Made by a program: the position numbers and the translations under genes
Shown: positions 1 to 10,460 of the stretch, in pieces
Position numbering within the stretch: position 1 is the stretch's first letter
Layout: each line of letters starts with the position of its first letter
NCBI RefSeq assembly: GCF_022539665.2
Contig: NC_081333.1
Span: 186,001 to 250,000 of the forward strand
Reading direction: 5' to 3'
Length of the DNA: 64,000 nt
DNA from: Daphnia carinata
Lineage: Eukaryota; Arthropoda; Branchiopoda; Diplostraca; Daphniidae
The notes under the pieces: model-generated
Told to the model about the DNA's origin: nothing
What the model saw: only the letters and a program-made list of their open reading frames with translations
The model's database searches: none

Positions 1-268
1 TAATTATTTAATATAGCAAAAATCTCAACCGAAACTCAAAATCACATTTTCAGTAAATGTCGGTACATGATCATCGATACATCGAAATAGGCCCGACTAT
101 TCAAGTCCGATTTTTCGGACAAAAAAACAAAATGCGTTTAGTCTTGAATAACTCATTAACTATAAATACTAAATCAAACGAAATCAATTTCCGACACATC
201 GTTAAATTTGAACAAAATGGAATCAAAAAAGGTTTTAGGGAAACTATATTAAACTTAGAATAATTTAA
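1..268. other. AT-rich flank, no gene seen
   Basis: AT-rich sequence next to the satellite. One short open frame is present (57-263), but it has no family resemblance, splice context or promoter. It reads as noncoding. Confidence 0.4.
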
Positions 269-3200
269 AAACAAATAGCCTTCTCACTTTTGTTAAAATC
301 AGCAAAACATAAAATCTCATGAAATTGCATTAAACTCCACCAAAATAACCGGTATTGAACGCTGATTCAGAATATAGCATTAGTTTTTCGATTAGTGGTG
401 CGGTTTGTGAATAAAACGCAATTAAAGTGATTTTTGTTTGTTTATCGTCGCGGGCACCATCTATTAGCGGAAGTATGATCAAAATAAGCTTCGATGCTGG
501 AAATGTCAATAAAACTGGGATAAGTAACAAACTATAAGTCGCACATAATAAACATATTGGTTTTCATGATCCTCATTAAATTCTCAATCACAACCATGTA
601 TTTAAAAGAATTTCTAAATTTTCGACAAAACTGAAAAAGTAGGAAGGCTATAGCCTTCTCACTTTTGTTAAAATCAGCAAAACATAAAATCTCATGAAAT
701 TGGATTAAACTCCACAAAAAATAACCGGCATTGAACGCTGATTCAGAATATAGCATTAGTTTTTCGATTAGTGGTGTGGTTTCTGAATGAAACGCAATTA
801 AAGTGATTTTTGTTTGTTTACCGTCGCGGGCACCATCTATTAGCGGAAGTATGATCAAAATAAGCTTCGATGCTGGAAATGTCAATAAAACTGGGATAAG
901 TAACAAACTATAAGTCGAACATAATAACAATATTGGTTTTCATGATCCTCATTAAATTCTCAATCAAAACCAGGTATTTAAAAGGATTTATAAATTTTTG
1001 CCAAAACTGAAAAAGTAGGAAGGCTATAGCCTTCTCACTTTTGTTAAAATCAGCAAAACATAAAATCTCATGAAATTGGATTAAACTCCACAAAAAATAA
1101 CCGGCATTGAACGCTGATTCAGAATATAGCATTAGTTTTTCGATTAGTGGTGTGGTTTCTGAATGAAACGCAATTAAAGTGATTTTTGTTTGTTTACCGT
1201 CGCGGGCACCATCTATTAGCGGAAGTATGATCAAAATAAGCTTCGATGCTGGAAATGTCAATAAAACTGGGATAAGTAACAAACTATAAGTCGAACATAA
1301 TAACAATATTGGTTTTCATGATCCTCATTAAATTCTCAATCAAAACCAGGTATTTAAAAGGATTTCTAAATTTTTGCCAAAACTGAAAAAGTAGGAAGGC
1401 TATAGCCTTCTCACTTTTGTTAAAATCAGCAAAACATAAAATCTCATGAAATTGGATTAAACTCCACCAAAAATAACCGGCATTGAACGCTGATTCAGAA
1501 TATAGCATTAGTTTTTCGATTAGTGGTGCGGTTTGTGAATAAAACGCAATTAAAGGGATTTTTGTTTGTTTACCGCCGCCACCGCCATCTATTCGCGGAA
1601 ATATGATACTTATAAGCTGCGATGCTGAAAATGTCAATAAAACTGGGATAAGTAACAAACTATAAGTCGCACATAATAACAATATTGGTTTTCATGATCC
1701 TCATTAAATTCTCAATCAAAACCAGGTATTTAAAAGGATTTCTAAATTTTTGCAAAAACTGAAAAAGTAGGAAGGCTATAGCCTTCTCACTTTTGTTAAA
1801 ATCAGCAAAACATAAAATCTCATGAAATTGGATTAAACTCCACAAAAAAATAACCGGCATTGAACGCTGATTCAGAATATAGCATTAGTTTTTCGATTAG
1901 TGGTGTGGTTTCTGAATAAAACGCAATTAAAGTGATTTTTATTTGTTTACCGTCGCGGGCACCATCTATTAGCGGAAGTATGATCAAAATAAGCTTCGAT
2001 GCTGGAAATGTCAATAAAACTGGGATAAGTAACAAACTATAAGTCGAACATAATAACAATATTGGTTTTCATGATCCTCATTAAATTCTCAATCAAAACC
2101 AGGTATTTAAAAGGATTTCTAAATTTTTGCCAAAACTGAAAAAGTAGGAAGGCTATAGCCTTCTCACTTTTGTTAAAATCAGCAAAACATAAAATCTCAT
2201 GAAATTGGATTAAACTCCACAAAAAATAACCGGCATTGAACGCTGATTCAGAATATAGCATTAGTTTTTCGATTAGTGGTGTGGTTTCTGAATAAAACGC
2301 AATTAAAGTGATTTTTATTTGTTTACCGTCGCGGGCACCATCTATTAGCGGAAGTATGATCAAAATAAGCTTCGATGCTGGAAATGTCAATAAAACTGGG
2401 ATAAGTAACAAACTATAAGTCGCACATAATAAAAATATTGGTTTTTATGATCCTCATTAAATTATCAATCAAAACCAGGTATTTAAAAGGATTTCTAAAT
2501 TTTCGCCAAAACTGAAAAAGTAGGAAAGCTATAGCCTTCTCAAATTTGTAAAAATCAGCAAAACATAAAATTTCATGAAATTGGATTAAACTCCACAAGA
2601 AATAACCGGCATTGAACGCTGATTCAGAATATAGCATTAGTTTTTCGATTAGTGGTGTAGTTTCTGAATAAAACGCAATTAAAGTGATTTTTGTTTGTTT
2701 ACCGTCGCCGGCACCATCTATTAGCGGAAGTATGATACTTATAAGCTGCGATGCTGGAAATGTCAATAAAACTGGGATAAGTAACAAGCTATAAGTCGCA
2801 CATAATAACAATATTGGTTTTCATGATCCTCATTAAATTATCAATCAAAACCAGGTATTTAAAAGGATTTCTAAATTTTCGCCAAAACTGAAAAAGTAGG
2901 AAGGCTATAGCCTTCTCAAATTTGTAAAAATCAGCAAAACATAAAATCTCATGAAATTGGATTAAACTCCACAAGAAATAACCGGCATTGAACGCTGATT
3001 CAGAATATAGCATTAGTTTTTCGATTAGTGGTGTAGTTTCTGAATAAAACGCAATTAAAGTGATTTTTGTTTGTCTACCGTCGCCGGCACCATCTATTAG
3101 CGGAAGTATGATACTTATAAGCTGCGATGCTGGAAATGTCAATAAAACTGGGATAAGTAACAAACTATAAGTCGCATATAATAACAATATTGGTTTTCAT

Positions 3201-3680
3201 GATTCTCATTAAATTCTCAATCACAACCATGTATTTAAAAGAATTTCTAAATTTTCGACAAAACTGAAAAAGTAGGAAAGCTATAGCCTTCTCACTTTTG
3301 TTAAAATCAGCAAAACATAAAATCTCATGAAATTGGATTAAACTCCACCAAAAATAACCGGCATTGAACGCTGATTCAGAATATAGCATTAGTTTTTCGA
3401 TTAGTGGTGCGGTTTCTGAATGAAACGCAATTAAAGTGATTTTTTTTGTTTACCGTCGCGGGCACCATCTATTAGCGGAAGTATGATCAAAATAAGCTTC
3501 GATGCTGGAAATGTCAATAAAACTGGGATAAGTAACAAACTATAAGTCGCACATAATAACAATATTGGTTTTCATGATCCTCATTGAATTCTGATTGAAA
3601 AACCATGTATTTTAATGGATTTCTAAATTTTCGCCAAAACTGAAAAAGTAGGAAGGCTATTGCCTTCTCACTTTTTCATT
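269..3680. repeat. Tandem satellite, about nine 376-bp units
   Basis: The landmark AGGCTATAGCC recurs at 645, 1021, 1397, 1773, 2149, 2525 (variant), 2901, 3277 and 3653, an exact 376-bp spacing; a truncated first unit starts near 269. Units are nearly identical but differ at informative sites, for example the stretch encoding GARDG, GGGGG or GAGDG on the minus strand, so there are subfamilies. Each unit holds the perfect 16-bp palindrome GAAGGCTATAGCCTTC or a close variant. On the minus strand each unit has a 132-codon open frame that runs 22 bp into the next. Because 376 is not a multiple of three, the frame shifts at each unit, so no continuous protein exists. I read it as noncoding satellite. 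Confidence 0.93.
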
Positions 3681-4513
3681 TTTGGCTAAATTTTAAATTT
3701 CGCTTAAAACACAATATTTAGATTTAGAATTGAATGCTTATCACGGAAATCCAATTTATTTTCCAATGGGACACATGGTTTTTTAATTAAACGTAAAAAA
3801 CAAAGTTTTTTTTTATAACATAAGTCACTTAGTCGGGCTTATTTTAGTCGGGCTTAAAAAAATTTATGCAATTTCATTAAGTCAATCGTTTTTTAAATAC
3901 ATCGATTATTTGATGCGATGCTAGCGCACCAGTAGGGTATAGCGCTAGCGCTATGCAGCTGAAACAGTCGGTGCATTTCCAAAATGGTTGATGTTATGAA
4001 AAAAATAGTAATTTTCTCGGAATCAGCATTCATTTTTAAGTATATTCTGTTATATTTAAACAATTTCGATGAATCTTAGGTTTTGCACAAAAAATTTTTA
4101 AGCCCGACTAAATAAGCCCAACTTTTCTTATTTTTTAGTTTTTTACTGTTCCCTTTATTGTTACTAGAAAACAATAGAAATGTGCACACAGCAACAAGAT
4201 AGCCTCATTTTTTACGTATTTTATTTTTATTTTAAACCCGTGTAGTAAAATTAACATGTATGGATATGGATTGGCTACATATTAAGGCAATGTTGTGTAA
4301 ATATGAATAAAAACAAATGGGGAGCGAGTAAATATCTCGATGATTAGATGGCCAACTGCGGTTCCATCCAGCGAGATGATTGTAGAAGATGGTGTTGGAT
4401 CATACAGCTGCCTGGTACGCAAGTCTGCTGTAGAAGAGTTCAAGGAGAAACAGGCATAGTTCCAGTGCAATAGCTTTATGTGTAACAGCTCACTTTAATG
4501 ATTACGTATTCTA
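3681..4513. other. Repeat-rich spacer
   Basis: After the last satellite unit comes dispersed-repeat sequence (3681-3780), the foldback element at 3831-4122, and about 390 bp of AT-rich sequence before the 3' end of the next gene. The GC-rich motif GCTAGCGCACCAGTA near 3921 recurs at about 9630, 46390 and 46985. No gene is seen. Confidence 0.5.
3831..4122. mobile_element. MITE-like foldback element
   Basis: The left end has AGTCGGGCTTATTTT followed by a second AGTCGGGCTTA. The right end (about 4095-4122) is the reverse complement of the same double motif with one mismatch and a one-base gap. This gives inverted ends of about 28 bp around a 292-bp AT-rich element with no open frame. A target-site duplication is not clear. 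Related copies lie at 8720-8942, 9243-9288 and near 58090-58131. Confidence 0.6.
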
Positions 4514-4979
4514 TTAACTGTAATAAATAAAAGGTATTTCATCGGGTCCATACTGGTACTCTTGATCGGGACGCGTGGGTCTTTTGGCAAACCCCTGGTT
4601 GTTTCCATCCGGTATGTTCACGGGTCGACTTCCATAATCGTACGGACGTCCTAATTGTTTAAAATCATTACCGCATAAATGGCGCAGCTTTAACCAATTT
4701 CCTTTGAACTTGTCAAAGATAAGTTATGTAAGATAATTATGTTTGAATTACTGATTTTATAAACGCGCTTGTAAAACGTAGCGTCGACGACGTGGCCCCG
4801 TTCAATGTCCAAAACGGCCAATGCCTGAAAGGCCACCAACAAAACCATCACTCGCCACTAGTATTTTAGATGAAAGAGGAACACAGTTACTTGAAAACGT
4901 AAAAACAGCAGAAACTGCACAAATCAAGCATCTCATTGGTCAATGAGCATTTGACTATTCTTACCTTAAACTCTGACAT
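4514..4979 (-). CDS. Small secreted protein, 'GPDEIPFIYYS' tail (85 aa)
   Basis: Three exons: 4965-4979 (MSEFK), 4752-4857 and 4514-4650, ending in TAA. Introns use GTAAGA and GTAATT donors and the phases are 0 and 1. Exons 1 and 2 form a signal peptide (WRVMVLLVAFQALAV) and a short acidic and basic stretch. Exon 3 is polar, with Arg-Pro pairs, and ends EYQYGPDEIPFIYYS. A paralogue with the same length, exon phases and tail lies at 12065-12500, which is the main evidence that this is a gene and not chance. There are no cysteines and no recognised domain. The function is unknown; a secreted structural protein or a peptide precursor are both possible. Confidence 0.72.
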
Positions 4980-6181
4980 ATTACAAACCATTATCTGAGC
5001 ACTCCCAAGATTGATATGCCAGGCCAAGAGGGTGAAGGCTTACTGCTGACCCGGACATCCATAGGCTGATTTTTATAAGGAACTTCTACATGCGTAGGAA
5101 GTGGAAAGCAGTAGAGACCTAAACAAGGAAAAATCGTTATCAAGGCAACCATTGAAATATTTGCATCCATGCAAGAAATTGCCACAAAAAATCTTTCAGA
5201 TGATTCAGATCATTCAGATGGCGCAACAATAATACATAGAACCCGTCCCACCATACACATAGACTTTGGCAATCAGCGTTGACTGCCTATATTTTTTCGA
5301 AATAGATCACTGCCAATTAAAAACTGTGTGCGGTTGGGACACCTGTGTGATTTCATGACACCGGATACGATGTCGTAGTGTGCCCTGTTGCTTAAACATT
5401 TACGTGCGTTTGTGTAGCATGAATCCTATTGCCAGTTTTACTAGCCAACAGTGCTTCTGCCATCAATTCACATGCTGAATGCTGATTCTCAATTGTTACC
5501 GGTTCCATGTGATTACACTGAAGGCAACAATGACAAAGACTATACATTTCTGCTAATCGGAAGATTTGAATAAATTATGTTCAGTACGAAAGTTTAAGGT
5601 AGCACGAAGCTATGTCCTATTACGCAGAACAGCCAAGTTGGTCTGCAAAACAAAACATGCAAAAACAACTTACTACAGCCGACTGACGTAGGCAACCTGT
5701 ACTCTGCCTCTAACTGGGCGGTAATGGCTCAGACAGAAGGATGGGCGATCAAAAATCACCTGGGGTTATGTAAGGAAAAATTGAAAACTAGAAAACAACG
5801 TTCGATTAGGCCACAACCGAACCGTGACAACCTACGAAAGGGCAGACCTTGAACCTCAAACGGCATACCAAATATACTTGTTTAAATATATGCACGCAGG
5901 CTTGTGTGAGAGTGAACGGCATCCAAACAGAAGGCCAAGCGAAGCTAAATAAGGAAACGAAAACCATATGTAAGAAAACACCGAATGAATGTACAGTATA
6001 ACAATGTATTGTTTAAAAAATTCCGAGCAAAACGTATCGATTAAACGTTAAAAGAAAACCAGTAAAAATAGATAAATGCAAATGAGAAACATAATTATGG
6101 TGTGAAGCGATGTCGTTTCCAAGCTCGTGTAGAGAAAAAATCTTCCTTATAAAAACGGTGCTGCAACAATCAGCGAGTCAT
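4980..6181. other. Intergenic, no gene recognised
   Basis: About 1.2 kb with only short unconvincing open frames. It contains the presumed promoter of the gene at 4514-4979, though I see no clear TATA box, and the 3' flank of the gene at 6182-6664. Confidence 0.4.
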
Positions 6182-6664
6182 TTACCGTCCATACCCGTAA
6201 CCTCTACTCAACAAACAACGAAACAAACGTGAGTCCATGTTCAATACAAGTTCCAGCAATCGAAATTTTTACCCGTATCCGTAAGGTCTTCGGTAACCAT
6301 GATGGTGATGATGATAATGGCCATAGCCATGGCCATGACCGTAACCGTAACCGTATCCAGGGTAGCCGTAAGCACTACCCAGGGCGGATCCAAGCAAAAA
6401 TCCGAGTCCGAATTGACGTTTAGGGCGTGCTTCTGATACAATCGGCTCACCAGCGACTAATCCTGGATTGACTGGAACTCCGGCATCAGCTTCCAATGGC
6501 ACGACTTGAACGTTCTGTTGGGCAACGCTATACGCCACCACCGACAAAACAACCTTTATAAACAGCACAGTTTCAAAACATTAGTCCACGTTTGATTCTC
6601 TTTTGAAATTGTAAGAATATGAAATAGAAAAAACACTTACCAAAACGAATAGAAGGCGAGACAT
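6182..6664 (-). CDS. Gly/Tyr/His-rich secreted protein (108 aa)
   Basis: Three exons: 6641-6664 (MSRLLFVL), 6273-6553 and a 22-nt last exon at 6182-6203. The signal peptide is split after codon 8 by a phase-0 intron (GTAAGT). Residues about 20-45 form an acidic and proline-containing pro-region ending in the basic site RPKR. Next comes a hydrophobic core (FGLGFLLGSALGSAYGY) and a Gly/Tyr/His tail with a run of five His. If exon 2 is not spliced, the frame stops at 6269; the GG|GTAAAA donor and TAG acceptor give a phase-2 join to GYGYGR and stop, matching the neighbour at 7346-7822. A matrix or cuticle role is inferred from composition only. Confidence 0.75.
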
Positions 6665-6730
6665 GTTGTGGCCGCGCTTCCTTTGCTTCCAATCGCCCAA
6701 CTGCGATACGATGCACCTGGCCTTTCAGGC

Positions 6731-6737
6731 TTTTATA
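6731..6737 (-). promoter_or_regulatory. TATA box
   Basis: TATAAAA on the minus strand, about 65 bp upstream of the ATG at 6664. The spacing suits a start site near 6705. Confidence 0.65.
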
Positions 6738-7345
6738 CCTGGTTGCTCAGAGCCCGCAAGGTACGTACCCCTAATACATCTTGTCTAAAGCAATAGCTTA
6801 CCTGTACGTGAGGTCGTTCAGGACGTGGTACGATGCATTTTTCTGCCAACTAGCGTGGAAATAAAAAAGTCAGCTAAGAACCCGTGGGCTATTTTTTTTT
6901 TTCCAGCATTTTCCATGCCGGCCGAACATTCACACACTGTGAAGTCATGAGGAAGCAATATTGAAATGGCTAGGCTGCTTCTTTTCGTGGTGATGGCGCA
7001 GAAAAGCTACAAACAAAGACGCCAGGGTCACCTTGAACTTGCCCACAAACCCTGTCCAGCGCTCCATCTCTTATATAACGTCAACGATAACACACTGCAT
7101 TTCTTTTTATTACTTTCTCAAGCATTCTTTTTGCAATAAAATCGCGTTTTTCTCTCGGATTTAACGACTGTCTATTAAATTAGAAACAGGGTGCGAAGAG
7201 TCGATTGCAATGGCAAAAGAATTCAAGCGCAAATAACAAAGAAAGTGAAAGAAGTTGCAACGGGGAGAAGAAAATTATTCGTCACGTATAGTGACTTCAA
7301 ACCGTAATCGATAGCATCTCGTACGTTTTTTTCATGAATTTCTTC

Positions 7346-7822
7346 TTAACCGTAGTAACCGTGACCTCTGTTCAGAAAAATATATGAATATCCCCACCGA
7401 AGGCTGGAGCTAGTCTGCAATATAATCACCCGTATCCATGGTATCCTCCGTAACCTCCATATCCATGGTATCCACCATATCCACCGTACCCTCCATAACC
7501 GCCGTATCCTCCATAATAAGGACGACGGAGTGCTGCTCCAACCAACAATCCGGCAAGGAAGGGTCGATGGCGTTTAGGCCGCCCGTCGTTGATGGCAGTA
7601 ACCGACGGGCGAAATGAATTTCCTCCTTCGTCTTCTATTGGAACAATTTCGTCACTGTCCAGACTGGAGCAGAAAGCGGCCAGAAACGTGGACAACAAGA
7701 TGACCTTTTTTGTAAAGCAATACGTCAAAACCGATCGCATATATCAATATGAATTCCAAGTAGACGATTAGAATTAGACTTAAATGTAAAAGAATTACCA
7801 AAACTAAGAGACGGCTGGACAT
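7346..7822 (-). CDS. Gly/Tyr-rich secreted protein (106 aa)
   Basis: Exons 7799-7822 (MSSRLLVL), 7430-7704 and a 22-nt terminal exon at 7346-7367. The signal peptide is split at the same codon and phase as in the gene at 6182-6664, so the two are tandem paralogues. After the signal there is an acidic segment, the basic site RPKR, a hydrophobic core (PFLAGLLVGAAL) and GGY/GGYHG repeats. The final micro-exon adds GHGYYG after a phase-2 join. Without that splice the frame would stop at 7426. The GTGATT donor is weak, so both ends may be used. Secreted by its signal peptide; function unknown. Confidence 0.74.
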
Positions 7823-7888
7823 TTTGTCGTCTTTACAACTTCACTTGTCTATCGTCAAAGTGCGATGCCGTTGACGCGCCTGACTGGG

Positions 7889-7896
7889 TTTATATA
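7889..7896 (-). promoter_or_regulatory. TATA box
   Basis: TATATAAA on the minus strand about 67 bp upstream of the ATG at 7822, the same spacing as in the neighbouring paralogue. Confidence 0.65.
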
Positions 7897-8635
7897 CGCG
7901 ATCGTTGGGGTACGGATGACTAGCAAAAAAAACCAAACAAAACAAATGTGCAGTGAAGTAACACTTGTCATCTTGTATACCTTTTAAATGCTTTCAATAG
8001 TAACGTCAAGTACCTAACATTACAAAGCATATACTACATAGACACATAGGTTTACGCAAGAGAACCGTAAATCATCAACGGTCCATTTAAATCTTAAGCC
8101 ATGACGAAGCTGGTCTGTACTTGCCGTAGTACCGGATGGACATTTTGTATGATTTTTTGTTCCATACAGTATGATGCTGATGAAAGATTCTTCAAATAAA
8201 CATCCTGAGGGATAAGGGACTTTCCCTTTTATTTGTTGAAGATTTGGGAAAACCCCAATAAGGTTCCATCCTCCTCGTAGCCATCGGCAACAGTATAGCA
8301 GTTCCGGGTCATCGAACTCAGGATGGTTGTCACGCACATGACCCACTTTTGCCAATTATTATCGTGTATCATCATTGACCGCAGTGTGCATAGAGTTGAT
8401 TTGATCGAATGTGACATATAACAACACTTGTTATTAAAGAAGTTTTCGTATCCAATCATTTATTGGTCACACCTTTGGATAAGTACATGCCATTTAAAGT
8501 TGTGGCCAAATATTTTGTTATGCACGTACAATCTTGCAATTGTGTGCGGAAGAGGTAAATCGACACTAGGAATCTAATGCACATTGCATCCGGAATAAGG
8601 AATAACGCCAAAGATGCCTCTATTTTATTGGGATG
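7897..8635. other. Intergenic, possible decayed exon
   Basis: On the minus strand, 8020-8459 has two overlapping open frames in different phases, both protein-like in places. I could not join them into a model or match a family. It may be a decayed coding fragment. Confidence 0.25.
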
Positions 8636-8942
8636 TTCATTTTCGTGTTCCTTGTTAGATTTTGCATCTAAACCGTATCTACTTATCTAGATTTAACGAT
8701 AAAATATTTAAATAGGAAAAGTCGGGCTTATTTTGTCGGGCTTAACATTTCTATCGCACGCACTTTTATATTTTAAATTACTCAAAAACCATAAACTCTA
8801 CGTAAAAACAAAGGTCATTTTCGTGTTCCTTGTTAAATTTTGAATCTTATTCATATATAGTTATCTAGATTTAATGATGCTATTTTTTAAATAGAAAAAT
8901 AAATAAAAATTTTTAAGCCCGACTAAATAAATAAACCCGACT
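8636..8942. mobile_element. Duplicated dispersed repeat with foldback ends
   Basis: 8720-8942 is bounded by AGTCGGGCTTATTTTGTCGG on the left and the reversed motif on the right, like the element at 3831-4122 but 223 bp long. The segment at about 8643-8720 (landmark TCGTGTTCCTTGTTA) is repeated at about 8820-8900, so the element contains or adjoins a direct duplication. The same landmark occurs near 58025. No coding capacity. Confidence 0.55.
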
Positions 8943-9049
8943 TCTTTTGTTTTTTAGGTTTAATTGGAAAACTATGAGGCCAATTGAAATATAGACTGGA
9001 TTTTCGCGAATAGCATGCAATTCTGCATCGAAATCATATATTTATAGCC

Positions 9050-9720
9050 AAATTTGAAATTTGGCCAAAATTGAAAAAGTGGGAAGGCCTTCTCACTTTT
9101 GTCAAAATCGGTCAAAATCGAAATCTCTTAGAATTTCATGAAAATCACACGACATAGTCAAAATTAAACGCTGATTTCGATTATGTTAGTGGTTTCTTCG
9201 CTAAGCCGGCCGTTTTCAAAATAAACTAAAAAAAATGTGAAAAGTCGGGCTTATTTTGACGCTCGGCCGACAAAAAATAAGCCCGACTTTTTTGTTTTTT
9301 AATTTTTATTCAAAAACGACAAGGCTAATTGAAAAATAAACTAGATATTCGTAATTGGCATTCAATTCTGCATCGAATACATGTTAAAACACATGCCAAA
9401 TTTGAAATTTGGCCAAAAATGAAAAAATGGCAAGGCTATATAGTCTTCTCACTTTTAGCAAAATCGGCGAAAAACGAAATTTCTTGGAATTCGAGAAAAA
9501 TCACACGGTATAGTCAAAATTGAACGCTGAGTTCAATTATGTTCGTGGTTTTCTCATGAAACCAGCAATTTTCAAAATAAACTAAAAAAAATGTGCTATT
9601 TTGGCATTGCAATACATCGAAGCGAACAATTTATTAGCGCGCCAGTACGCTATAGCGCTAGATGACACATCATAGTTCTTTACCAAACAATAAAATCTAC
9701 GTAAAAACAAATTTTAAAAA
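9050..9720. repeat. Dispersed AT-rich repeat copies with palindromes
   Basis: Two diverged tandem copies (about 9050-9240 and 9390-9600) share GCCAAATTTGAAATTTGGCC, a central palindrome (GAAGGCCTTC at about 9085) and CACTTTTG...AAAATCGG. The palindrome and flanks resemble those in the satellite unit. Between them, 9243-9288 is an almost complete 46-bp hairpin of AGTCGGGCTTATTTT arms. A GCGCGCCAGTACGCTATAGC motif lies near 9635. Confidence 0.55.
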
Positions 9721-9844
9721 TGTACACCTATATACGTCCCAAACGTCGGAAGCCAATGCAACTGTTCAAAAAACAAAAAGAAACAATCAAATTCTGACCA
9801 ACGACTGTGTGGATTAACAAACTCTCTGTTTACTTTTGTGTAAA

Positions 9845-10359
9845 TTAGCTGTGATAGATGTGAAAGTGGTCCGGATGCTCGTAGTCAAATTTCATGTGCC
9901 TTCGAGGGTTATGTTGGTAGATGGGTCTTGCATTTATCACCTCCGGTCGTCTGGGAACGCGAATCCGATAGCGTAAGGTGCTTAAATCAGCAGTGTCGCC
10001 AATGTAAGCATGATAGCGCACAGGTCGCCCTACTATTGCAACAACGGTGACAATGGCGTGCAACAAAAATAACAAACATAACAATGGAATCATTTTTTGC
10101 TTACCGAAAGGCTGCCTGATTGGATTTCTAGTAAATGAAGGACGATTAAAGTGAGCCCTGTAAACGGTGGCGCTAGCGTTCAGTTGACGGCGTCGACGTC
10201 CAGCCTCAACTGGTGAGGCAACCAGCAACAACACGACACACAGGAAGAGGATCGACTAATTGAAAGCACAAAGGGCACATAGGTTTCAATTACATAACAC
10301 ACAAGATGTATGCAATCAACAACAAACTGCGATCGTCTTACCAAATGATGGAGCTTCAT
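9845..10359 (-). CDS. Small secreted basic protein ending HFHIYHS (118 aa)
   Basis: Exons 10342-10359 (MKLHHL), 10105-10255 and 9845-10032, with phases 0 and 1. Residues 1-24 form a strong signal peptide (SILFLCVVLLLVASPVEA). The mature part starts with GRRRR and is rich in Arg, Pro, His and Tyr, without cysteines, ending FDYEHPDHFHIYHS. Exon phases, an 'RP' motif at the start of exon 3 and an aromatic-Tyr-x-Ser end resemble the genes at 4514-4979 and 12065-12500, so it may be a distant relative. The GRRRR could be a convertase site. No known domain; function unknown. Confidence 0.65.
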
Positions 10360-10452
10360 CGGATAATTCAGTAAAAGAAAATTCAATGCTGAAGTACAGT
10401 GTATCGGGAGCTCGCAATACTATATGAAGCTGGCCTGAAAGCTGAACACAGG

Positions 10453-10460
10453 TTTAAATA
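10453..10460 (-). promoter_or_regulatory. TATA-like box
   Basis: TATTTAAA on the minus strand about 94 bp upstream of the ATG at 10359. Confidence 0.45.

Noticed and set aside
532-3389. A family of 132-codon minus-strand proteins in the satellite
   Set aside because: Each frame exists only because the monomer lacks stops; the frame shifts at each unit, and a related lone copy at 46520-46720 has a frame break. No promoter or splice logic.
6148-6230. Plus-strand TATA box and donor suggesting an antisense promoter
   Set aside because: The segment is better explained as the 3' end of the minus-strand gene, including its 22-nt last exon; no plus-strand coding exon follows.
8020-8459. Possible decayed exon pair
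   Set aside because: Two frames overlap in different phases and cannot be assigned to a family or spliced together.
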